Made by a program: the position numbers and the translations under genes. A DNA stretch of 44,172 nt, taken from a virus. The notes beneath the pieces are model-generated. The model made no database searches. It had not been told where the DNA came from and saw nothing but the letters and a program-made list of their open reading frames with translations. Positions 38,787-44,172 of the stretch are shown one piece after another. The stretch is taken from positions 1-44,172 of the IMG/VR virus record IMGVR_UViG_3300033148_003616; one strand, written 5' to 3'. Every line of letters begins with the position of its first letter. Position 1 is the stretch's first letter.

Positions 38787-38924
38787 ATCCCAAATAAAAT
38801 AGAGAGAGATATTGAAATTGCAAGGCTTATCAAGGAAAATAATATGTTACTAAAAGAGATTTTAGCTATATTATCTCCTGTAAAGGAAGGGGAGGGGGTT
38901 GTAGATGAGAGCCAAGAGAGCTAG
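38787..38924 (+). CDS. Microprotein with possible ATC start
   Basis: A frame behind a perfect AGGAGG (38777-38782) has no ATG, GTG or TTG at the right spacing. It could begin at ATC 38787, giving PNKIERDIEIARLIKENN and on to a stop at 38922-38924 (45 residues). The only ATG in frame is 38844, giving 26 residues. The pattern looks like a real helical protein, so either ATC is used, the start has mutated, or the short form is made. Confidence 0.4.
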   Translation: MPNKIERDIEIARLIKENNMLLKEILAILSPVKEGEGVVDESQES

Positions 38925-39192
38925 ACAGTTACGGAAATTGATTAACTATAGAGTAAAATCTTGCTCTGATGATAGAGAATATTCCGCCTTTCAGTCAGGC
39001 AACCAAGAGCAGGATAAGTATGTATTTCATCCTGATGGATCAGTAGAGAAGAGTATTAATAAAACAACCACCTACTTTATAGTTGGTCCAGAAGATAGGC
39101 GGTTATATAAGCAGTTAAAGCGTAGATATACGCGAGATAAAGAATTAGCAACCGAGATTAGAGAAGATCTCATTAAAAAGGAGTTAGTATGA
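38905..39192 (+). CDS. 95-residue basic protein, unknown
   Basis: ATG at 38905 (GGGAGG upstream) overlaps the previous frame by 20 bases. The product is basic (RAKRARQLRKLINYRVKSCS), with a strand pair (DKYVFHPDGSVEKSINKTT) and a basic helix (LYKQLKRRYTRDKELATEIR). The layout suggests nucleic-acid binding. The next gene starts in an ATGA-type overlap of four bases. No family recognised. Confidence 0.6.
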   Translation: MRAKRARQLRKLINYRVKSCSDDREYSAFQSGNQEQDKYVFHPDGSVEKSINKTTTYFIVGPEDRRLYKQLKRRYTRDKELATEIREDLIKKELV

Positions 39193-39611
39193 ATACAGCA
39201 TTTAACAACAAGGCGTTTGAGCCAGTAGAAGAGGGTGAATACCTTGTAGCTATGAACCAGATGCCTAAAGAGCAGAATACTAAGGCAGGGGATTTAAAGC
39301 TGAATTGCGGTTTTAAAATCCTATCTGGAGATAGTGAAGGGCGTTTATTATTTGCAGACTTTCTAATTGGTCATTCAAAGGATAATGTGCGAAAGATTGC
39401 AGAAGATAAGGTTAACAACCTCTTACAAGCAGCCGGAATAAGAGGAGGTCTGGAGGAGATTGGGTCAGATTACTCTCAATTGGAGCAGATTTTACATGCT
39501 CCTTTTATAGCTAGGGTTAAGATTGAAGCGGAGAGGGAGTATACTGATGCCGAAGGTGTGGTTAAAACCGTTAAACCACGGAATAAGATTACTTCGTTTA
39601 AGAGTAGATAA
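39189..39611 (+). CDS. DUF669-type ssDNA-binding-like protein
   Basis: A 140-residue protein fitting DUF669, a phage family regarded as single-strand DNA-binding: FEPVEEGEYLVAMNQMPKEQ, then TKAGDLKLNCGFKILSGDSE, a G-R-L-L-F-A-D-F-L strand, and a helical IAEDKVNNLLQAAGIRGGLE. The C-terminus has basic residues and ends KPRNKITSFKSR, without the acidic tail of cellular SSB. It stands between the RecE-like nuclease and PolA, typical of a replication-recombination module. Confidence 0.8.
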   Translation: MNTAFNNKAFEPVEEGEYLVAMNQMPKEQNTKAGDLKLNCGFKILSGDSEGRLLFADFLIGHSKDNVRKIAEDKVNNLLQAAGIRGGLEEIGSDYSQLEQILHAPFIARVKIEAEREYTDAEGVVKTVKPRNKITSFKSR

Positions 39612-39622
39612 TGTATAGGAGT

Positions 39623-39642
39623 AGCTGCCCTAAGCAGCTTTT
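39623..39642 (+). terminator. Hairpin with short T-tract before tRNA-like element
   Basis: AGCTGC, loop CCTAA, GCAGCT, followed by TTT. A perfect 6-bp stem, but the T-run is only four with the last stem base, so termination may be partial. It abuts the first base of the tRNA-like element and could also serve as a processing signal. Confidence 0.55.
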
Positions 39643-39729
39643 CGGGAGGTAGTTGAGATAGATCAACATTGCATCTTAAGAGTTAAAACTGTGGCAAAGA
39701 GGAGGGTGCAATTCCCTCCCTTCCGACCA
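39643..39729 (+). tRNA. Degenerate tRNA-Leu(UAA)-like element
   Basis: 87 nt. The acceptor stem pairs fully (CGGGAGG with CCTTCCG, one G-U), followed by A73 and an encoded CCA. The D-stem GTTG/CAAC is intact but its loop lacks the usual GG. The T-arm is perfect (GAGGG/CCCTC) with loop TGCAATT, where position 55 is G. A loop CTTAAGA at 39675-39681 has U33, anticodon TAA and G37, as in tRNA-Leu, and the length fits a class II tRNA, but the flanking anticodon stem has only weak pairing and the variable arm is irregular. It may be a decayed gene or an unusual functional form. Confidence 0.5.
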
Positions 39730-39748
39730 TTATAGGAGTAAAAATACA

Positions 39749-41461
39749 GTGGAATTCAACAATAAAGACTACAAAATTGCAGTATGGGACGGAGAGAAGT
39801 TAGGAGAATTCTGTAGTATTGATACAGAAACGACTTTACAGCCTTTTCACCTAGTACCGGACCTAGTTACGGTGCAGGCTTATGATGGTGGAGATACTGT
39901 ATACTATGTACCCAAATCACATATACGTTATTTTTTTAGAGTAAATCATCACGCATGTCTTATATTTCATAACGCCCCCTTTGATATCGATGTTTTAACC
40001 AAGCGTAATCTGTGTATGGATGTCTTTTACGGTTTAATAGATAATGATAAGGTACATGACACATCTATATTATACCGCTTATTACACTTAGCAGCGGCAG
40101 GATTCACTCCTTTTAAATACAATTTACAACTCCTCTCTGAAAAGTACCTAAATGTTAAGATTGAGAAAGATGAGAGAAGAGAGAATTTCAGTCAGTTTAT
40201 TGATACTGAGATAACAGACATACCAGATGAGTACTTGGAGTACGGTGCTATAGATGCAATATGCACCTATGATCTCTACTTTGTATTAAAGAGTATGATT
40301 AGAAAGTATGACAACCACAACACCTTATTAAGCCAGAATATCCAGATTAAAGGAGACTTGGCTTTAAAGCATGTATATAGAAATGGCATTGGTTTTGACC
40401 TTGAGAAGCGGGATGAATGGATTATAGGCATGAGAGACAAATTGCAAGTACAAGCTGATGTACTGGCTACATGGGGATGGGTTAGAGGAGTTAAAGGTAT
40501 AAATACTCGCTTTGAATCTATATTAGATAGATTAGGTATCAAAGGGAAATTACCTCTTACAGAGAGTGGTTGTATATCCTCCTCAAGAGATGACCTAGAG
40601 CCTTATGACAACTTTCAATTTATACATGCTTATTTAAAGTTTAGTGAATTAGAAAAAGCCATTTCTTTTGTTAAAGATATTTCATCTACTAGAATACACC
40701 CTAGATATAACTTAATCCTTAATACTGGACGTACATCTTGTGCTAAACCTAATGTACAGCAATTACCTCGGTTTGGAGGAGTTAGGGAAATGTTTATACC
40801 GGAAGAAGGTAATATATTAGGTATAGTAGATTATGCTGCAATTGAATTATCCACACTGGCTCAAATTACATATGACAGGTATGGAGAAAGTGAAATGAGG
40901 GATAGGATTAATGCAGGAGAATGTATTCATTATTATTACGCTACCGTTATGCATAATAAAAAAGTAGAGGATGTAACCAAAGAAGAGAGACAAATGAGCA
41001 AGGCACCGAACTTTGGATTTTCTGGAGGGCTAGGTATTGATACTTTCATTCAATTTGCTAAAGGATATAATCTTATACTGACTAAAACAGAAGCTCAGAG
41101 AATGAAAGATGTATGGTTTCAAGCTTTTCCTGAAATGAGAAAATATATGAAGGATGAAGTAGGATATGTATACACTAGAACTGGACGTAGGAGAGGGAAT
41201 ACTACTTACTGTGCTGAGAAGAACACTCCCTTTCAAGGATTGGCTGCAGACGGTTTAAAAATAGCTCTGTATGAGTTAGATAAAGCAGGCTTTAAGATTG
41301 TGTTAGAATGTCACGATGAAATCGTATGTGAATTAAGTGAAGAAAATGCAGATAGTAACCTAAAGATAATGGAGGATATTATGATAAAGGCTATGAAAAC
41401 AGTAGTACCGGACGTTAAAATAGGAGTAGAAGGGATGTTATCTCCTTTCTATACTAAGTAA
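39749..41461 (+). CDS. polA: Family A DNA polymerase
   Basis: A 570-residue polymerase with an N-terminal 3'-5' exonuclease (SIDTETT with Asp25/Glu27, HNAPFDIDVL at 74-83, EYGAIDAICTYDL at 164-176) and the polymerase domain: NTGRTSCAKPNVQQLPR, motif A VDYAAIEL (Asp361), motif B RQMSKAPNFGFSGG (Arg414, Lys418, Phe422) and motif C ECHDEIV (Asp523, Glu524). The position matching Phe762 of E. coli Pol I is Phe422; the Tyr766 position is Gly, as often in phage PolA. There is no 5' nuclease domain. It starts with GTG at 39749, TAGGAG upstream. It replicates the phage genome with the primase-helicase. Confidence 0.95.
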   Translation: MEFNNKDYKIAVWDGEKLGEFCSIDTETTLQPFHLVPDLVTVQAYDGGDTVYYVPKSHIRYFFRVNHHACLIFHNAPFDIDVLTKRNLCMDVFYGLIDNDKVHDTSILYRLLHLAAAGFTPFKYNLQLLSEKYLNVKIEKDERRENFSQFIDTEITDIPDEYLEYGAIDAICTYDLYFVLKSMIRKYDNHNTLLSQNIQIKGDLALKHVYRNGIGFDLEKRDEWIIGMRDKLQVQADVLATWGWVRGVKGINTRFESILDRLGIKGKLPLTESGCISSSRDDLEPYDNFQFIHAYLKFSELEKAISFVKDISSTRIHPRYNLILNTGRTSCAKPNVQQLPRFGGVREMFIPEEGNILGIVDYAAIELSTLAQITYDRYGESEMRDRINAGECIHYYYATVMHNKKVEDVTKEERQMSKAPNFGFSGGLGIDTFIQFAKGYNLILTKTEAQRMKDVWFQAFPEMRKYMKDEVGYVYTRTGRRRGNTTYCAEKNTPFQGLAADGLKIALYELDKAGFKIVLECHDEIVCELSEENADSNLKIMEDIMIKAMKTVVPDVKIGVEGMLSPFYTK

Positions 41462-41462
41462 T

Positions 41463-41612
41463 ATGACACAATTAGATTTAGACTTAGACGTACAGGATGT
41501 AGATCTTATTAAACTCTTTAGAGAAAGTGATTTCATTAGATTCACTACCTTTTTAGATTGGCATGAAGCAAGCAGCGAAGCTGCGCCAAATGCGACAGAG
41601 GAGCATTTATGA
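41463..41612 (+). CDS. 49-residue acidic protein
   Basis: ATG at 41463, one base after the polymerase stop; TGA at 41610-41612 overlaps the next ATG. The product is acidic (MTQLDLDLDVQDVDLIKLFR, then FTTFLDWHEASSEAAPNATE). No clear ribosome site, so it may depend on coupling to polA. Function unknown. Confidence 0.5.
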   Translation: MTQLDLDLDVQDVDLIKLFRESDFIRFTTFLDWHEASSEAAPNATEEHL

Positions 41613-41956
41613 TCGACTTTTTTAAGATACAATTGAATAGATTCAAGAATAAAACCCAAGAGGATAAGGATTTTGAGGAGTGTAAACACTTTATAGAAGC
41701 CGTTATACAAACCGCACTTCCATATCCGTTTAAGTGCCAAGCACTATATATATCTAAATATAAGTATACTAAAGAGAATGGATTCGGTGGATGGGAGGCT
41801 AGGATATATAGCGATTCTAGTCCTCTATTTTATGATCTAATTATGGATATTATAACCAGTGACAATATAGAGTATTACGTTAACCATGCTCTAAGAACAA
41901 TGAAAGTATGTGACGAGAATGTAGATAACATACAGGAGTGGATAGATGAAGAGTAG
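41609..41956 (+). CDS. 115-residue protein, unknown
   Basis: Starts with ATGA overlap of the previous stop (41609). The product has a helical start (FKIQLNRFKNKTQEDKDFEE), an aromatic middle (YPFKCQALYISKYKYTKENG) and an acidic helical end (DENVDNIQEWIDEE). It lies between polA and the PD-(D/E)XK nuclease. No family recognised. Confidence 0.55.
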   Translation: MIDFFKIQLNRFKNKTQEDKDFEECKHFIEAVIQTALPYPFKCQALYISKYKYTKENGFGGWEARIYSDSSPLFYDLIMDIITSDNIEYYVNHALRTMKVCDENVDNIQEWIDEE

Positions 41957-42119
41957 AATATTGGGCGCTATAAATACTTTTTATGTAGGACCGTCCTATG
42001 TAAGTGAACAGTTGACAGATTTAATCATGGAGATTTTCGATGAAGAAAGTAGAGATAAAACTGACCAAGAAAGAGATTCAGAAGGCGCAATCCTTTGCAG
42101 AGGAGAGGACCAAGGATAA
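41946..42119 (+). CDS. 57-residue protein, partly overlapping nuclease gene
   Basis: ATG at 41946 (TGAAGAG context) to TAA at 42117-42119. It reads MKSRILGAINTFYVGPSYVS, then EQLTDLIMEIFDEESRDKTD. The last 80 bases lie inside the nuclease gene in another frame, so only the first half is free of overlap. It may be a short gene whose 3' part is overprinted; moderate doubt remains. Confidence 0.4.
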   Translation: MKSRILGAINTFYVGPSYVSEQLTDLIMEIFDEESRDKTDQERDSEGAILCRGEDQG

Positions 42120-42585
42120 TACACTCTATCAAAGAAGAGGCGGCTTTAAAGTAAGCGATATTGTCAATGGTGCCTTAGGAGAGATTGCTGCTTATAAGTA
42201 TTTAAAGTCTTGTAATGAAGTGGTTAGTAAGCCGGATTTTACCATACACTCTAAGAAGAGTTACAATGCAGATCTTATCTCGGACAAAGGAAAGCATTTC
42301 CATGTTAAAAGTCAGGGGTTGGATTCTGTAGAGAAGTATGGCGAATCATGGTTACTTCAAAGGAGCGATCCTATTTTAAACTGTATTACTAAGAAGCATT
42401 ATTTAATACCTTCTGTAGTGGATATTGACAATAAGATTGTTACGTTATATGGTGTAATGTGCTTAGAATCTGTTAAACAGAATCTGGGAGAATGTAAATT
42501 AAAATGGTTTCAAAAGACAAAGGTTGCGATTTATATGGACAAGTTAAGAAAGTTAAGTTATAGTGCTAGGTGGAGGGTTAGGTGA
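42040..42585 (+). CDS. PD-(D/E)XK-type endonuclease
   Basis: A 181-residue protein with a restriction-endonuclease-like core: GALGEIAAYKYL (Glu48), PDFTIH, YNADLIS (Asp78) and FHVKSQGL, where Lys90 follows His88. In the standard D...ExK motif the middle residue is Glu or Gln, so His88 is a deviation. The N-terminus is a charged helix (KKEIQKAQSFAEERTKDN), and the rest includes FYWLQ-type packing. Such phage proteins cut DNA, perhaps as junction or host-DNA nucleases. It overlaps the following gene's start codon by one base at ATG 42585. Confidence 0.65.
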   Translation: MKKVEIKLTKKEIQKAQSFAEERTKDNTLYQRRGGFKVSDIVNGALGEIAAYKYLKSCNEVVSKPDFTIHSKKSYNADLISDKGKHFHVKSQGLDSVEKYGESWLLQRSDPILNCITKKHYLIPSVVDIDNKIVTLYGVMCLESVKQNLGECKLKWFQKTKVAIYMDKLRKLSYSARWRVR

Positions 42586-42935
42586 TGGCTACAAGGTGGT
42601 TTAATGACGATGGTAATGTAATGCATGGAATCCGTACTGGAAGGCATAAATCCCCCTTTTTAGACGCTGTTAAAGTTGCGGCTGATCAGCAGATGGATGC
42701 CTATCATAGGGCTACTGATAGATGGTTTATGACAGACGAATTACCACCTACTCCAGATGAAGAATTGTTAACAGAGTTTGAACTTTTATGGCAGGACTAT
42801 GAAGAAGAGGAGCTTGCTAAGAAGGCTTCTTATTCAAAATGCGAATGTGGTTATAAAGGACAAGAAGAGACAATACCTTTGAGAAGTCATAGTGAATGGT
42901 GTGGGTATTTAATTTGGAGAATGAATAATGTATAA
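42585..42935 (+). CDS. 116-residue protein with Cys/His zinc site
   Basis: I use ATG 42585 after the GTG of the upstream stop region. The product has ATRWFNDDGNVMHGIRTGRH at its start, a Trp/Tyr-rich acidic part (ELLWQDYEEEELAKKASY) and a C-terminal finger (KCECGYKG, then SHSEWCGYLIW) with three Cys and one His. It overlaps the next gene by 8 bases. A zinc finger is likely; the role is unknown. Confidence 0.6.
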   Translation: MATRWFNDDGNVMHGIRTGRHKSPFLDAVKVAADQQMDAYHRATDRWFMTDELPPTPDEELLTEFELLWQDYEEEELAKKASYSKCECGYKGQEETIPLRSHSEWCGYLIWRMNNV

Positions 42936-43131
42936 TATACCTATAGAAATGTTAAAGATAGTTGTATTAGCATGTACAGTAAACTCTAGTAGAGCCTTAC
43001 CTCATGTAATAATAAAATCACAAGAAGTATGTAGGTTTAAGTTAATATCCTGTATTAGGTACTATAGAGAAATAACAAAGGCACCTTTAAATAGTGTATT
43101 AGCTAGATGTCTTGAAAGGGAGGGTAAATGA
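42928..43131 (+). CDS. 67-residue basic protein
   Basis: The product is hydrophobic at the start (IPIEMLKIVVLACTVNSSRA) and basic at the end (FKLISCIRYYREITKAPLNS), with four Cys. This repeats the V-L-A-C-T pattern seen in small ribosome- or ribosomal-subunit-binding phage proteins only loosely. It overlaps both neighbours. Unknown function. Confidence 0.5.
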   Translation: MYNIPIEMLKIVVLACTVNSSRALPHVIIKSQEVCRFKLISCIRYYREITKAPLNSVLARCLEREGK

Positions 43132-43226
43132 AAAACGCAGCTAAATTAACCATTGCCTTAGCAGTTATAATAATTCCCGGTTCCATAATAGTAGCCGAGG
43201 TTATAAAGTGGTGGTGGATGAGATGA
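43128..43226 (+). CDS. 32-residue single-span membrane protein
   Basis: ATG at 43128 in an ATGA-type overlap behind GGGAGGG; TGA at 43224-43226. The product MKNAAKLTIALAVIIIPGSI, then VAEVIKWWWMR, is one membrane helix with three Trp at the boundary. It opens the lysis group; it may be an inner-membrane spanin-like or holin partner, but it lacks a periplasmic coiled coil. Confidence 0.55.
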   Translation: MKNAAKLTIALAVIIIPGSIIVAEVIKWWWMR

Positions 43227-43294
43227 TTTATTGGATAATAACAATACTGTTAATATATCAAATTATTATAGAATATGGGAGAGTACAATGGTGA
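43223..43294 (+). CDS. 23-residue membrane microprotein
   Basis: ATG at 43223 overlaps the previous stop; TGA at 43292-43294. The product (MIYWIITILLIYQIIIEYGR) is almost only a membrane helix. Its 3' end contains the ribosome site and start of the lipoprotein gene. Tiny but tightly coupled. Confidence 0.45.
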   Translation: MIYWIITILLIYQIIIEYGRVQW

Positions 43295-43509
43295 AATACT
43301 TATTATTAATATTACTACTTACAGGATGTGATCCTTTTGGAAGGAGGGGACTAAAAAAGGCTCGTAAAGAGTTAAATGAGGCGTACTGCATGTACGGTTT
43401 TGTCTTGGCATTAGCAGAAGTAAAGAAAGATAAATCAGTGTATATAATAAAAAACGCATCTCGTTTAACGGGGATATCTAGTTCTCTTTGTGAGAAGGCT
43501 GTTCGATGA
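43288..43509 (+). CDS. Small lipoprotein, candidate spanin partner
   Basis: A 73-residue protein starting at ATG 43288 (GGGAG upstream). The signal sequence MVKYLLLILLLTGCDPFG has a lipobox L-L-T-G-C, so the mature protein is lipid-linked at Cys13. The mature part is basic then helical (KKARKELNEAYCMYGFVLAL, VYIIKNASRLTGISSSLCE). Phage lipoproteins of this size beside a holin are often outer-membrane spanins (o-spanins). It supports a Gram-negative host. It overlaps the holin gene by four bases. Confidence 0.7.
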   Translation: MVKYLLLILLLTGCDPFGRRGLKKARKELNEAYCMYGFVLALAEVKKDKSVYIIKNASRLTGISSSLCEKAVR

Positions 43510-43898
43510 GCCTCTTTTCATTTATAGGAGACCTTTTCGGACCTGCTACTACACTGATAGATGACCTGCACTTCTCTGGAGAGGAAGAGGCTGAAGCAAA
43601 GGCTAAGATGGCTGAGTTAAAGAATAAACTGGCTGAGATCGAATCCAAGGTAGCTACTAAAACATTGGAATTGCAGAGTAAGTTGATTGAGGCTAATAGT
43701 AAAGTAGCTATCTCGGAGCAGCAGTATGGTAACTGGTTAAGTAAATCACATAGACCTCTCACTAGCTTAGCTATGGTATGTATATTAATAGCAATGGCTT
43801 TCGAGATTATCCCTTTTAACAATATGTTAGTAAAAATAGCAGGTGGGTTTTTAGGTATATACGGAATAGGGAGAAGTGTTGAAAAAGCCACTAAGTAA
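43506..43898 (+). CDS. Holin of the 3TM / GTA-holin type
   Basis: A 130-residue protein with a short amphipathic start (SLFSFIGDLFGPATTLIDDL), an Ala/Glu-rich coiled coil (EEEAEAKAKMAELKNKLAEI), then SHRPLTSLAMVCILIAMAFE and IAGGFLGIYGIGRSVEKATK as two membrane helices. The S-x-R-P before the first membrane helix and G-x-Y-G-x-G-R-S near the end fit the GTA_holin_3TM family. It should permeabilise the inner membrane; the endolysin is far away at 27690. It overlaps the HNH gene by 23 bases. Confidence 0.8.
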   Translation: MSLFSFIGDLFGPATTLIDDLHFSGEEEAEAKAKMAELKNKLAEIESKVATKTLELQSKLIEANSKVAISEQQYGNWLSKSHRPLTSLAMVCILIAMAFEIIPFNNMLVKIAGGFLGIYGIGRSVEKATK

Positions 43899-44172
43899 AC
43901 CTACGCACAATAGGAAAGATTACACCGGACTAGAGACATTTTATCTTAAGGCACTTTACTTTGTAGAATACAAGAACCATCGTTCTATATGGAAATTTCA
44001 GTGTAGATGTGGAGTGGTTAAAGATATATCTGCATACAGAGTAGCAAATGGTGTAATCAAATCCTGTGGTTGTATAAGGGACGCTCATAAAGCAACAAGT
44101 TTTGATAGTAAGTTGTATGGTATATATACAAGAGCAGCTACGAAGAGAGGGTACTCTTTTAGTTTATCTAAA
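43876..44172 (+). CDS. HNH endonuclease, N-terminal part
   Basis: The frame runs to the window edge. GTG 43876 or TTG 43879 (AGGGAG upstream) are possible starts, overlapping the holin gene's end. The 99-residue product has YTGLETFYLKALYFVEYKNH, WKFQCRCGVVKDISAYRVAN and KSCGCI, the N-terminal zinc and DNA-binding segment of phage HNH enzymes, then SKLYGIYTRAATKRGYSFSL before the edge. The frame joins the 3' part at 1-240 in phase, giving about 178 residues, although the link before CHYC looks some five residues shorter than usual in this family, so a few bases could be missing at the join. Confidence 0.8.
   Translation, partial: MLKKPLSKPTHNRKDYTGLETFYLKALYFVEYKNHRSIWKFQCRCGVVKDISAYRVANGVIKSCGCIRDAHKATSFDSKLYGIYTRAATKRGYSFSLSK

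Noticed and set aside
43478-43891. A 137-residue minus-strand frame opposite the holin
   Set aside because: It mirrors the holin gene; the holin frame has motif support, coupling and correct operon direction.
1-44172. CRISPR array, insertion sequence or integrase
   Set aside because: No regularly spaced repeats, transposase or recombinase motifs were seen; the only repeats are those listed.

Overview
This window looks like an essentially complete genome of a short-tailed (podovirus-like) double-stranded DNA phage with an AT-rich genome and a Gram-negative host. The reasons are: a full head/tail morphogenesis set (terminase small and large subunits, portal, scaffold, capsid, adaptor, nozzle, ejection-type proteins), no tape measure, sheath or baseplate gene, a phage family A DNA polymerase, a primase-helicase, and lysis genes that include a lipoprotein and a secreted peptidoglycan peptidase. 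I see no integrase, no recognisable repressor and no phage RNA polymerase, so a virulent, host-RNA-polymerase-dependent lifestyle is the simplest reading. An HNH endonuclease gene is cut by the window ends: its 5' part is at 43876-44172 and its 3' part at 1-240, in the same reading phase, so the window is probably a circular or circularly permuted genome opened at an arbitrary point.

Layout. From 230 to 25850 all genes lie on the minus strand. Read leftward from 25850 they are: small unknowns including an HExxH protein, small terminase, a trypsin-like serine protease, large terminase, a promoter at the terL stop codon, portal, scaffold, major capsid protein followed by a terminator, small virion proteins, fibre-like proteins, adaptor, nozzle, and ejection-type proteins. 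One of the ejection-type proteins carries a C-terminal Hint (hedgehog/intein) domain whose 3' part is overprinted by a GNAT-like gene. From 25851 to 26630 lies a gene-free control region with divergent promoters, two copies of a 19-bp palindromic operator, G-rich tracts and repeats; it is a candidate origin and switch region. From 26631 to 43898 genes are on the plus strand: first a dense run of microproteins with an M15 endolysin, a DUF932 protein and two PhaR-type (PHB_acc_N) DNA-binding proteins, then a reverse-oriented RusA-like gene with its own promoter, then replication and recombination genes (primase-helicase, RecE-like nuclease, DUF669 ssDNA-binding-like protein, a degenerate tRNA-Leu-like element, PolA, a PD-(D/E)XK nuclease), and finally a lysis group (small membrane proteins, lipoprotein, holin) that runs into the HNH gene.

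How the parts work together. Early transcription probably starts rightward from about 26600, controlled by the operator pair, and makes host-takeover microproteins and then the replisome. Leftward promoters at 26410, 25870 and 21782 serve packaging and virion genes. The most unusual points are the Hint domain in a virion protein with a dual-coding tail, the membrane-anchored serine protease inside the terminase operon, phage-borne PhaR-like regulators, an A12 tract that splits one gene, and a tRNA-like element with a Leu UAA anticodon loop but broken arms. Functions are read from motifs by eye; no database search was run.
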